NCBI GenBank assembly: GCA_026397675.1
Contig: JAPLUH010000268.1
Span: forward strand, 1 to 21,318
DNA length: 21,318 nt
Reading direction: 5' to 3'
Origin: Verrucomicrobiota bacterium
Lineage (GTDB): Bacteria > Verrucomicrobiota > Verrucomicrobiia > Limisphaerales > UBA9464
Notes under the pieces: model-generated
What the model was told of the DNA's origin: nothing
Database searches by the model: none
Seen by the model: only the letters and a program-made list of their open reading frames with translations
Shown here: in pieces, positions 8,901-16,079 of the stretch
How the letters are laid out: the number at the start of each line of letters is the position of its first letter
Position numbering within the stretch: the first letter of the stretch is position 1
Position numbers and translations under genes: made by a program

Positions 8901-9319
8901 GTTCCCTCGAACGACTTCAGGTCTTCGCGAAGGGCATGGTAGGCAGCCGTTTCGCGCTCACATGCAATGGCCGGCGGGTTCCCCTGCATCCCACAGGCAC
9001 CTCCGGCGACCAGGTCGGTGGGGTTCGCTATCGGGCCTGGCAGCCGGCCCAGTGCCTTCAGCCCACCATCGGCGTGCATGCGCCGCTGGTCTTTGACCTC
9101 GTGGACACTTGGAACCGCCGGTCGCTCGGTGGGTGTACTTACCACGTGTCACACCCGGGTGGACGCAACCACGAGTCGTTCCCGGTCAACGCCTACGAGG
9201 CCGAGAGCCGCCGATTGGCGCGCTTTATGACCCACGGTCACACTCCCGGCGTCGTTGAGGTTCCGCCCCCAGTGCGACTGGAGGAAATTCCCTTCACCCT
9301 CGATCTCCGTTGCGTCTAA
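5930..9319 (+). CDS. Transglutaminase-like/DUF2126 fusion protein
   Basis: An 1129-residue two-domain protein, full length for this family. Residues 1-90 form the N-terminal beta domain of bacterial transglutaminase-like proteins (HLTHYRYDKPV). The papain-like core follows, with the complete triad C195 (GSCRDSSW), H244 (DLHAW) and D260 (GLDPTSG); such domains are often amide hydrolases or peptidases. Residues about 330-1120 match DUF2126 (COG4196): LTFGGEPTFVSIDD, HHGLGKWYPGEQLPRWAL, then PGVIEVNIHP and a glycine-rich GTGGGNHIVLGG with H747. DUF2126 has been interpreted as a circularly permuted glutamine-synthetase-like carboxylate-amine ligase; the E-V-N and GGGNH motifs fit metal and nucleotide sites of that fold. 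One protein thus joins a likely hydrolase to a likely ligase. It starts 16 bases after the alpha-E gene without a clear Shine-Dalgarno, suggesting translational coupling. Confidence 0.93.
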   Translation: MAIHVALHHLTHYRYDKPVSHGPHVIRLRPAPHSRTRILSHSLRINGGVHFIHWQQDPFSNWNARLTFPEPMSELRIEVDLVAEMSVLNPFDFFLEPDASEFPFDYEPTLAQDLEPFLRVTPPDGPMLEFLHRLCRDLLSTDGWPHSGTHGKRLPTMDFVVALNRCVQEAVKYLIRLEPGVQSPTETLRLGSGSCRDSSWLLVHVMRHLGLAARFVSGYLIQLTPDLKALDGPSGVENDFTDLHAWCEVYLPGAGWIGLDPTSGMLAGEGHIPLSCTPEPGSAAPVTGAVGPCESEFVHEMRVARIHESPRVTRPYSEEQWQRILQVGQQVDGDLVDGDVRLTFGGEPTFVSIDDPQGPEWNTTAVSVRKRVLSGDLLRRLKRRFAPGALLHHGLGKWYPGEQLPRWALSAFWRKDGVPIWRDESLIADESRDYGHGTTEAQALVAGIARRLGVDEARILPGFEDVFYHTWRERRLPSNVTAEASRLKDALERERLARIFQQGIGSVVGYALPLEADGLSAWQSGPWFLRDDDTLWLIPGDSPMGLRLPLDSIPWVSELDQPRVIAPDPTVFQPPLPREFRMAMQTRVVRSMDAFARSASAFPESGAGRPRPQASGDRRPAHGESADWIVRTALCVEPREGRLHVFMPPMPSTERYLDLVAAIEDTAGSLSTPVIIEGEPPPRDARLERLSVTPDPGVIEVNIHPSRSWDDLVNRTTAVYDEARKTRLCAEKFMLDGRHTGTGGGNHIVLGGETPADSPFLRRPDLLRSLLAYWQNHPSLSWVFSGLFIGPTSQAPRIDEARHDALHELEVAFRQVPPPDTQVPPWLVDRLFRNLLVDSSGNTHRAEFSIDKLYSPDSSTGRLGLVEMRGFEMPPDSRMSLAQQLLIRALVGRFWKEPYSNGLVRWGSDLHDRWMLPHFCRTDFNEVLRDLRDAGYPFESEWFDPHFEFRFPRLGDFAQRDIHVELRTALEPWHVLGEEPAGGSTVRYVDSSLERLQVFAKGMVGSRFALTCNGRRVPLHPTGTSGDQVGGVRYRAWQPAQCLQPTIGVHAPLVFDLVDTWNRRSLGGCTYHVSHPGGRNHESFPVNAYEAESRRLARFMTHGHTPGVVEVPPPVRLEEIPFTLDLRCV

Positions 9320-9386
9320 CCATTCTCGCGGCCCGCGGGACGCACACGAACCGCGGGGAAGCCCGTCGGGACAGCCCATCGACACG

Positions 9387-11960
9387 ATGCTCGAAACACA
9401 ACAGGGGACCGCGTTGATCGTGGCCGCCGGCGCTCGCCGGATGGCCGACGGGATGCCGGCGCCGCATGACGAATGCTTCGGTGAGGGAGGCCGTCCGAGG
9501 CCCCAGTGGGCCGGGATGATCGATGCCGTCGAGCGACTGGGCACCGCACGGCTGAACGCCCGTTGGGACGAGGGGCTGCGGATGATTCGGGAGCATGGGG
9601 TGACTTACAACGTGTATGGCGACCCTCAGGGGCGCGATCGCCCCTGGTCGCTGGACCCCGTGCCCTTGATCCTTTCGGCCCCGGAGTGGCGAGACCTCGA
9701 GGCGGGCTTAATTCAGCGATCGCGACTCTTAGACCTCGTCCTGAGAGATCTGTACCTCGGGACGCAGCGACTCATCGTCGACGGGTTCATTCCCCCAGAG
9801 CTCGTCTACTCCAACCCCGGATTCCTGCGTCCTTGCCGCGGCCTGCCGGTGGTCGGCCAGGTGATGCTTCACCTCTACGGGGCGGACCTCATCCGGTCGG
9901 CCTCGGGCGAGTGGATGATCTTCGCCGACCGGACCCAGTCTACCAGCGGAGCGGGTTACGCTCACGAGAACCGCAAGGTTGTTTCGCGGGTGCTCCCAGA
10001 CGAAATCCGCGAGGTGTCCGTGCGTAGCCTCTCGCCCTTTTTTCGGAGCCTTCGATCCATCCTCGAGTCGCTGGCGCCGGGCCGACGGGAGAACCCGGTG
10101 ATGGTGCTTTTGACCCCGGGTCCGCTCAACGCGACCTACTTCGAGCATGCCTACCTCGCTCGCCATCTAGGCATACCGCTGGTCGAGGGAGCAGACTTAA
10201 TGGTGCGCGATCTGCGGGTCTGCCTGAAGACTCTCGAGGGGCTTCAGCCCGTTGACGTCATTTTGCGGCGGGTCGACGACGGCTTCTGCGACCCGCTGGA
10301 GCTCCGGGCGGAGTCGGTGCTTGGTGTCCCAGGGCTGGTGCAGGTGGCCCGCGCCGGCCATGTGACGATCGCCAACGCCCTGGGCTCGGGCTTGCTCGAG
10401 AGCCCAGCTTTTTTAGCATTTCTTCCAGCACTGTGTCGCCACTTGCTGGATGAGGACCTCCTGCTGCCGTCGGTTCCTACTTGGTGGTGTGGCGAGGCGG
10501 AGGGGCTGCGGTACGTCACCGGTCAGCTCGAGCGTCTGGTGATCAAACCTGCCTTCGGGCTCCGTCGGGGTCGCAGTTGGTTCGGGCACCAGCTGGCCGC
10601 TGCCGACAAAGCCCGCCTGTTAGAACTCATCGCCTCCAGGCCCCAAGACTTCGTCGCCCAGGAGTGTGTGCTGCCCTCGTCGGCTCCGGTGTGGACCCCC
10701 AGAGGCTTCGAGCGGCGCTCGGTGCTGCTCCGGGCCTATGTGGCGACTGACGGCTCCGAGCATGCCGTACTCCCCGGTGGGCTCACGCGGGTGGCGGCCT
10801 CGGTGGAGGACCCTCTGGTCTCCATGCAGGGCGGAGCCGGAAGCAAGGACACCTGGGTCTTGTGTTCGGGCGAGGATGACGGCGAGGAATCGTTGTCGGC
10901 GATACCGGCCCATGCGTCCACCGACCGACGTCTGACCGGGCTGCCAAGCCGGGCTGCCGACAGTCTTTTTTGGCTAGGGCGCTACACCGAGCGACTGGAG
11001 CAGCGCTTGCGAGTGCTCCGCTGCGTGCTCGGACAACTGGCTTCGGACACTTCGCCCGCGACCTCCGGCCGTGACGATCGGCTGAGCCACCTGCTGGCCG
11101 GCATCGGGCTCCTCCCCGTGCTGGCCGAGGCGGCCGCCAAAGAACCGTCCACGCTCACCGGGGATCCTTCCGCCACGAATTCAGACAACGGACCGGCGGA
11201 CCTGACCCGGAAGGTGCTCGAATGGATCTACCGCTTCGACGGCCCTGGCTCGATTCCCGACCTCATGGGGCGGATTCGTCAGAACGCGGCGGCCGTTCGG
11301 GACCGCTTTTCGGGCGACACTTGGCAGATCCTCGACCGGCTCGTGCCCCAACCCGATGTTCCGACAACCCGGCGTTCCATCGCCCATGCGCTCGGCCTGG
11401 TGCAGGGCCTCATTCTGAACCTCGCGGCGTTCAATGGTCTGGCCATGGAGAACATGACCCGCGGACCGGGATGGCGATTCCTCGACGTGGGCCGCCGCTT
11501 AGAGCGGGGCTTCTCGATGACCACCCTAATGACGGCCGCCGCCTTCGTTCCGGGATCACCGACGCCGCTCCTCGAGGTGATCCTGGACATCGCCGACAGC
11601 GGCATGACTCATCGCCAGCGCTACTTCGCCAGCGCTCGCTGGCCCGATGTGATCGAGGTATTGGTGCGCGACGAGTCGAACCCGCGGGCCCTAGCTTTCC
11701 AGTTGTCGGCTTTTAGAAACCATCTCGACGCGCTGCAGGGCGAGTTTCGGGTTGGAGTCGACAACCGGTGGTCGGCCCTGATCGAGGGCATTCAGGGCAG
11801 GCTCTTGTCGGCCGAATTCGCACGCGAGGTCTCGGAGTGCGAAGGATTTGACCTGCATACGCTGATTGCCCTCATGGAGACCTGCGCTCAGGGCTTGAGC
11901 GGGCTCTCCGACGATTTGACCCACCGCTACTTCAGTCACACGTATTTCCGGGTCAGTTAA
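9387..11960 (+). CDS. Circularly permuted ATP-grasp fused to alpha-E domain
   Basis: An 857-residue fusion. Residues about 55-510 are a second ATP-grasp of the same family as the gene at 3351 (YNVYGDPQGRDRP, LTPGPLNATYFEHAY, QGGAGSKDTWVL). Residues 519 onward are an alpha-E domain (LPSRAADSLFWLGRYTERLE through HRYFSHTYF). The ligase part departs from the first copy at likely active-site places: D181-R-T replaces D-N, D297-D298-G replaces DDD, the lysine K387 is kept but the ESGGYG loop is replaced by FGLRRGRSWFG, and LLRAYV replaces DLRPYI. This is a recognised fused subtype, so it may have another substrate or a non-catalytic role. The frame is open to 9255, overlapping the previous gene by 65 bases; I prefer the ATG at 9387, 67 bases after that gene, because upstream residues are low-quality and family homology begins later. 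Confidence 0.92.
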   Translation: MLETQQGTALIVAAGARRMADGMPAPHDECFGEGGRPRPQWAGMIDAVERLGTARLNARWDEGLRMIREHGVTYNVYGDPQGRDRPWSLDPVPLILSAPEWRDLEAGLIQRSRLLDLVLRDLYLGTQRLIVDGFIPPELVYSNPGFLRPCRGLPVVGQVMLHLYGADLIRSASGEWMIFADRTQSTSGAGYAHENRKVVSRVLPDEIREVSVRSLSPFFRSLRSILESLAPGRRENPVMVLLTPGPLNATYFEHAYLARHLGIPLVEGADLMVRDLRVCLKTLEGLQPVDVILRRVDDGFCDPLELRAESVLGVPGLVQVARAGHVTIANALGSGLLESPAFLAFLPALCRHLLDEDLLLPSVPTWWCGEAEGLRYVTGQLERLVIKPAFGLRRGRSWFGHQLAAADKARLLELIASRPQDFVAQECVLPSSAPVWTPRGFERRSVLLRAYVATDGSEHAVLPGGLTRVAASVEDPLVSMQGGAGSKDTWVLCSGEDDGEESLSAIPAHASTDRRLTGLPSRAADSLFWLGRYTERLEQRLRVLRCVLGQLASDTSPATSGRDDRLSHLLAGIGLLPVLAEAAAKEPSTLTGDPSATNSDNGPADLTRKVLEWIYRFDGPGSIPDLMGRIRQNAAAVRDRFSGDTWQILDRLVPQPDVPTTRRSIAHALGLVQGLILNLAAFNGLAMENMTRGPGWRFLDVGRRLERGFSMTTLMTAAAFVPGSPTPLLEVILDIADSGMTHRQRYFASARWPDVIEVLVRDESNPRALAFQLSAFRNHLDALQGEFRVGVDNRWSALIEGIQGRLLSAEFAREVSECEGFDLHTLIALMETCAQGLSGLSDDLTHRYFSHTYFRVS

Positions 11961-11978
11961 CTCTCTGGCGTTTCTCCT

Positions 11979-11983
11979 GAGGT
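11979..11983 (+). promoter_or_regulatory. Ribosome-binding site for second transglutaminase gene
   Basis: GAGGT lies seven bases before the ATG at 11991, in the 30-base gap after the ATP-grasp/alpha-E gene. It is one of the few clear Shine-Dalgarno sites in the operon and supports the chosen start. Confidence 0.55.
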
Positions 11984-11990
11984 AAAGCCT

Positions 11991-12947
11991 ATGCAACACC
12001 TGGTCTACGACATCGTCCACGTCACTGAGTACGACTACCAGGGGGCCGTGTCAGTGTCTCACCACCTGCTGCGGCTCGAGCCCCGGAGGACGCCTCGGCA
12101 GCAGTGCCGCCACCACGAGTTTCAGATCTTCCCCAAGCCCTCGGTTGTCACCTCCCACGGTGACTATTTTGGCAACCGAGCGCATTTCATCGCGGTCGAG
12201 TACCCGCACGGTTCGCTCTCCATTACCTCGAAGGCGCGAGTGGCTGTATCACCTGCGTTCTTGCCCGACACGTCCGAGACGCCCGCCTGGGAGACGGTGC
12301 GGTCGCGGTGCCGCGTGGACCGAACCTGGGCAGCGCTCGAGGCCAACGAGTACACCCATCCCTCGCCGCTAGTGCATACTTCGCCGGAGTTTGCCGACTA
12401 CGCACTGGAGTCGTTCACCCGAGCGCGGCCGATTTTCGAAGCCCTGTCAGACCTCATGACGCGCCTGCAGTCCGACTTTCGGTTCGACCCCACGGCGACC
12501 ACTGTCTCGACGCCCCTTGCCGACTTCCACAAAAACCGAAGGGGTGTCTGCCAAGACTTCGCCCACTTCCTCATCGCCTGCCTGAGATCCATCGGCCTGC
12601 CGGCCCGCTATGTGAGCGGCTACCTCGAAACCGACCCACCTCCGGGCCTGCTTAAACTGCGCGGGGTCGACGCCTCGCATGCCTGGGTCTCTCTGTTCTG
12701 CCCCGGGATTGGCTGGATTGACGCCGACCCAACCAATAACTGTTATGCCTCGCTGCGGCACATTTCCATCGGCTGGGGCCGCGACTACGGGGACATCTCT
12801 CCGGTGCGCGGCGTGCTGATTGGCGGCACCCAGCAAATCCTTCGCGTGTCCGTCGACGTGAGCGCCCTTTCGCCGGACGCCGGTGCGGAGGATGCCCCAA
12901 CTATCCAGGCCGGTGCCGCTGTGTCTACGGCGTCGCCGTCGAGGTAG
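11991..12947 (+). CDS. Transglutaminase-like cysteine protein, last gene of the operon
   Basis: A 318-residue cytoplasmic protein of the bacterial transglutaminase-like family (COG1305). Residues 1-90 are the usual N-terminal beta domain (YDIVHVTEYDYQGAVSVSHHLLRL). The core has a complete triad: C187 in GVCQDFAHF, H230 in DASHAW and D246 in IDADPTNN. The LPARYVSGYLE segment after the cysteine helix is typical. Related proteins are thought to act mostly as peptidases or amidases and not as cross-linkers. It follows the fused ligase by 30 bases with a good Shine-Dalgarno, and a hairpin starts four bases after its stop, so it closes the operon. The residue count and order match the family; the last 20 residues are Ala/Ser-rich and probably disordered. 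It is a paralogue of the N-terminal domain of the 5930 protein, giving this operon two independent candidate hydrolases. Confidence 0.93.
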   Translation: MQHLVYDIVHVTEYDYQGAVSVSHHLLRLEPRRTPRQQCRHHEFQIFPKPSVVTSHGDYFGNRAHFIAVEYPHGSLSITSKARVAVSPAFLPDTSETPAWETVRSRCRVDRTWAALEANEYTHPSPLVHTSPEFADYALESFTRARPIFEALSDLMTRLQSDFRFDPTATTVSTPLADFHKNRRGVCQDFAHFLIACLRSIGLPARYVSGYLETDPPPGLLKLRGVDASHAWVSLFCPGIGWIDADPTNNCYASLRHISIGWGRDYGDISPVRGVLIGGTQQILRVSVDVSALSPDAGAEDAPTIQAGAAVSTASPSR

Positions 12948-12951
12948 AACA

Positions 12952-12986
12952 CTTCGGCTCGTCGCAATACGGCAAGACGAGCGAAG
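12952..12986 (+). terminator. Hairpin at the operon end, probable terminator
   Basis: CTTCG-(G)-CTCGTC pairs with GACGAG-CGAAG to give an 11-bp stem with one bulged base and a 12-base loop, starting four bases after the last stop of the operon. A short TTTT run follows about ten bases later, so it is not a textbook intrinsic terminator, but its position and stability favour transcript termination or 3'-end protection. Confidence 0.5.
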
Positions 12987-13055
12987 CGGCACGGTTTTGA
13001 TCTCGAGGGTCCAGCGTGGGTGTACCCGCCATCTTTACCATTCCTTCACAAATTA

Positions 13056-13079
13056 AAGCCCCGTTCCACACACGGGCTT
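13056..13079 (+). other. Second hairpin upstream of the CotH-like gene
   Basis: AAGCCC-(C)-GT and ACGGGCTT form an 8-bp stem with one bulge and a 7-base loop. A third, smaller stem AACAGG-agaaa-CCTGTT follows at 13130-13146, shortly before the start at 13180. They could be read-through control or leader structures of the CotH-like gene. No T-tract follows either. Confidence 0.3.
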
Positions 13080-13179
13080 GAAGTCTATCCTGCGAAGTCT
13101 GAGGGACACGATCCGGGCACGGCGGCTCAAACAGGAGAAACCTGTTCCCGATAGGCCCGGTCATTCTGAGACGATCCAG

Positions 13180-14901
13180 ATGAACCCCAAAATCCTAACC
13201 TTACTGATCACAGCCGTGTGGTCTTTGGCCATCGCACCGGCGGCCCTTTCGCAAAATGACACCGACCGCCCGCCGGGGCCTCCGCTCGACTTCGGTGGGC
13301 CGCCGCCCTTTGGCCCTGGTGGCCCTGGAGGAAGGCCCCGCGGTCCAGGTGGTCCAAGTGGTCCGGCTTTGACGCCCAAGACGTTATTGGTGTCCCGCTT
13401 CGACCAAAATGGCGACAAACGCCTTGATGCCCAAGAACGGAAGGCAGCTCGCGAATTCCTCGTCGGAGAAAAGGCTGCCGGACGAATCCGCGGCCGGGGG
13501 CCCGGCGGCCCGGGCGGGCGTGGAGGCCCCCCTGGAGGCCCTCGGGGCGGCGACGAATCCATTCAACCAACTCCCGGTCCAACGCGGACGCCGGCCGAGG
13601 TTAAGAACTATCCCGACGCACCATTGTACGAAGAGGGCATCTTGCGAACCCTGTTCCTCCAGTTTGAGAGTGCCGATTGGGAGAAGGAACTGGCCGACTT
13701 CAACAACACCGATGTGGAGGTGCCGGCCACCCTCATGGTCGATGGGAAGACTTACCGCGAAGTGGGCGTGCACTTCCGGGGCATGTCCTCCTTTTTTACG
13801 GTGCGGGAGGGGCAAAAGCGCTCACTCAATGTGTCGTTGGATTTCGCCCACAAGGATCAGGCCATCGGCGGAAACAAGACCCTCAACCTGCTCAATTCCC
13901 ATGAAGATCCATCCTTCCTGAGGACGGTGCTTTACAGCCATATCGCTCGGGAATACCTGCCCACACCGAAGGCCAATCTCGTTCGAGTGGTGATCAACGG
14001 CGAGAACTGGGGCGTCTATGCCAGCGCTCAGCAATTCGACAAACACTTCACCCAAGAGTTCTTCGGATCCACTCAAGGAAACCGGTGGAAGGTGTCGGGC
14101 AGCCCCAATGGCCGTGGCACCCTCGCCTACCTGGGATATGAGCCTGCTCCCTACAAGAAGATCTATGACCTCAAGAGCAAGGACAGCGAGAAGGCCTGGA
14201 AGGATTTGATCCAACTGACCCGCGTCCTTAACCAAACTCCGGCCGATCAACTGGAGTCGGCGCTCGAACCCCTCCTCGACATCGACGGGGCCTTGCGCTT
14301 CCTCGCGGTCGAAAACGCGCTCATTAACAATGACGGCTATTGGATTCGCACCAGTGACTACGCGCTCTATCAAGATCCCCAAGGGCGCTTCCATTTGGTG
14401 CCGCATGACATAAACGAAGGTTTGAGCCGCCCTGGCGGGCCCGGCTTCGGCGGTGGTCCGGGTGGACGCCGCGGTCCGGGTGGTCCGAGTGGTCCGGGCG
14501 GAGGAGGCAATCGCGTCGATGGAGTGAAGTTAGATCCGCTGTATGCCGCCCAAGATGCTAATAAGCCGCTCATCTCTAAACTGCTAGCCGTGCCCGCGCT
14601 GCGCGAACGCTATCTGAGGCATGTTCGAACCATTGCTGAGAAATCGCTCGATTGGCAGAAACTCGGTCCGCTGGTCGAGAAGCTTCACAACCTCATTGCC
14701 GACGATGTGCGTGCCGACGGCCGCAAGCTGGATTCCACCGAGGCCTTCGAGAAGAGCCTTACCCAAGATGTGGCCGGCCACGGCTTTGGTCCCGGCGGCG
14801 GAGGTTCCATGGGACTCAAAAACTTTGCGGATCAACGACGCAGCTATTTGATGGAGTACCGTCCTGCGGCCGGGTCTCCCTCACCAACCCCTTCGCCTTA
14901 A
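13180..14901 (+). CDS. Secreted CotH-like kinase family protein with EF-hand loop and Gly/Pro-rich tracts
   Basis: A 573-residue protein from the ATG at 13180, which opens a clear signal peptide (MNPKILTLLITAVWSLAIAP, then AALSQ). The frame extends to 13078, but that adds a charged, non-signal N-terminus. After a Gly/Pro-rich stretch comes an EF-hand loop, D75-x-N77-x-D79 to D83 and E86. Another Gly/Pro-rich tract leads into the CotH kinase domain (about residues 145-560): YREVGVHFRGMSSF, KTLNLLNSHEDPSFLR, NNDGYW with D385 and VPHDINEG with D410. The two aspartates, 25 residues apart, fit the essential pair reported in spore-coat kinase CotH. A third Gly/Pro tract (RGPGGPSGPGGGG) sits directly after the D410 motif. 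The predicted role is phosphorylation of secreted or surface proteins. It lies 232 bases after the operon, on the same strand, probably with separate transcription. Confidence 0.85.
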   Translation: MNPKILTLLITAVWSLAIAPAALSQNDTDRPPGPPLDFGGPPPFGPGGPGGRPRGPGGPSGPALTPKTLLVSRFDQNGDKRLDAQERKAAREFLVGEKAAGRIRGRGPGGPGGRGGPPGGPRGGDESIQPTPGPTRTPAEVKNYPDAPLYEEGILRTLFLQFESADWEKELADFNNTDVEVPATLMVDGKTYREVGVHFRGMSSFFTVREGQKRSLNVSLDFAHKDQAIGGNKTLNLLNSHEDPSFLRTVLYSHIAREYLPTPKANLVRVVINGENWGVYASAQQFDKHFTQEFFGSTQGNRWKVSGSPNGRGTLAYLGYEPAPYKKIYDLKSKDSEKAWKDLIQLTRVLNQTPADQLESALEPLLDIDGALRFLAVENALINNDGYWIRTSDYALYQDPQGRFHLVPHDINEGLSRPGGPGFGGGPGGRRGPGGPSGPGGGGNRVDGVKLDPLYAAQDANKPLISKLLAVPALRERYLRHVRTIAEKSLDWQKLGPLVEKLHNLIADDVRADGRKLDSTEAFEKSLTQDVAGHGFGPGGGGSMGLKNFADQRRSYLMEYRPAAGSPSPTPSP

Positions 14902-15001
14902 AGGAACGAGGTCCGTCCAAGAATTCTGACAGATTCACGAGCGATCGTTGGTGGAAGACTGCCGATGGGCTGGGTATCCGATCTCTGCGCTTTGAGGGGT
15001 C

Positions 15002-15030
15002 GGATCGTTCAGAGGTTGAACGGGAGATCC
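15002..15030. terminator. Hairpin between convergent genes
   Basis: CGTTCA-gaggt-TGAACG (15006-15022) is a perfect 6-bp stem, flanked by GGAT and ATCC which can lengthen it past a small asymmetric bulge. It lies between the CotH-like gene (ends 14901) and the opposing barrel gene (ends 15074), so a bidirectional terminator is possible. No T-tract is seen. Confidence 0.3.
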
Positions 15031-15073
15031 CGGCCATGTGGTTTGTTTTAAGAACCGTTGACTGACCTTGATT

Positions 15074-15925
15074 TTAGAATTTCCAAACCAGATCGACCGT
15101 CACGCGGTCCTTGAAAATGTCGGCCGGATCAGCAACGCCCACTTCGTAGGCCACGCCGAAATCCACCAAAGCGCACAAATGAGAGCGGAAACCCACGCCC
15201 GCGGCCCCTTGGTATCGTCCTGAGGCATTGCTGCTGCCGAAGTTGATCACATCAAACCCTTCGGACCGCAGACCGATGGCGTTGCCGCTGCTGACCGTCA
15301 GGAACGAATTGTAGGAAACGAACGGAGTGAACCAACGGTGCACTGCGTAATCGGCCATCACATTGAACCGAAGATTTGAAGTGTTGGCATCGGCATCAAA
15401 AGGAACGGTGCCGCCGATGTTGCCGTTGAGATGAAACTGGTTCCATCCCTTGATTGCCGAGACGAAGACATCAGCGCGTCCTTTGCCCTCTCCTTGAAAC
15501 ACTTCGGAATTGCCCGTGGGCACGGTGACCGTGAAACCCGGGGTCAACGCGAACTGGTTAGCAGCATCCTGGATCACCGCATACTTGAGTCCCGCGGCGA
15601 GGTCATTCCATCCATCTAAGGTGGTCCCGTTGTCCAAATGGATCCGGGTATAACCGTCGCGGGTGGCGATGAACGCCAAACGATCGTTGATCGCATAGCG
15701 CAATTGCACCGCATAGACTTGGGCATTGGCGCCCACACCCAACAAACCAGCGTCGAGCCGATGATAAGCAAAGAGGGGGCGCACCTCGCTCTGGATTAGA
15801 GCCGATTCGAAATAGATGGGATTGGCCACGGGCGCGATGGCGGTCTCGAACCCGTCATTAGCAGCGTTGGCTGTGGTAGTGATCGCAAGCGCAAGCGTGG
15901 CAGCCCATTGCATTGGATTTTTCAT
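15074..15925 (-). CDS. Probable outer-membrane beta-barrel protein
   Basis: A 283-residue protein with a clean signal peptide (MKNPMQWAATLALAITTTANA, about 21 residues). The mature part is a series of amphipathic strands with alternating hydrophobic residues (VYAVQLRYAINDRLAFIATRDGY, FALTPGFTVTVPTG, FRSHLCALVDFGVAYEVGV) and it ends VDLVWKF. A terminal phenylalanine is the outer-membrane insertion signal of Gram-negative barrels. The composition and length resemble porin-like or phenol-MetA-type transporter barrels, but the cargo cannot be told. A good AAGGT lies eight bases before the ATG (plus coordinates 15934-15938). A short palindrome CCAGCC-tt-GGCTGG (15965-15978) sits in its upstream region and could be an operator. 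It is a single-gene unit facing the CotH-like gene. Confidence 0.75.
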   Translation of the reverse strand: MKNPMQWAATLALAITTTANAANDGFETAIAPVANPIYFESALIQSEVRPLFAYHRLDAGLLGVGANAQVYAVQLRYAINDRLAFIATRDGYTRIHLDNGTTLDGWNDLAAGLKYAVIQDAANQFALTPGFTVTVPTGNSEVFQGEGKGRADVFVSAIKGWNQFHLNGNIGGTVPFDADANTSNLRFNVMADYAVHRWFTPFVSYNSFLTVSSGNAIGLRSEGFDVINFGSSNASGRYQGAAGVGFRSHLCALVDFGVAYEVGVADPADIFKDRVTVDLVWKF

Positions 15926-16015
15926 ACGGCCCGACCTTGAAGGGTTTTACTGATTACAGAATACCCAGCCTTGGCTGGCTTCACTCCGCAATTGTCCACT
16001 CCTCGTAGCCCCAGG

Positions 16016-16038
16016 GACTGCGAGTGCCACTCGCAGTC
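16016..16038. repeat. Near-perfect 23-bp palindrome
   Basis: GACTGCGAGTG and CACTCGCAGTC are exact reverse complements separated by one base. As a hairpin this gives at least a 9-bp stem. It is preceded by CGTAGCC (16004-16010), a word that also forms part of the next dyad at 16080-16110. It could be a REP-like dispersed repeat, a terminator or an operator; it lies upstream of the barrel gene and downstream of the isomerase-like gene, both on the minus strand. Confidence 0.6.
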
Positions 16039-16079
16039 ACCGCAGAATTGGAATTCAGGGTCCGTTTAAGAAACTTGAA

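Noticed and set aside
9255..9386. N-terminal extension of the ATP-grasp/alpha-E fusion, overlapping the previous gene
   Set aside because: The overlapping part is Pro/Ser/Arg-rich and reads like a shadow of the preceding gene. The ATG at 9387 leaves a normal 67-base gap and family similarity begins later.
13161..13562. Proline/glycine-rich minus-strand frame opposite the CotH-like gene, collagen-like in appearance
   Set aside because: It is the complement of the Gly/Pro codons of the real gene (GGN and CCN are complementary), so the repeat is a by-product.
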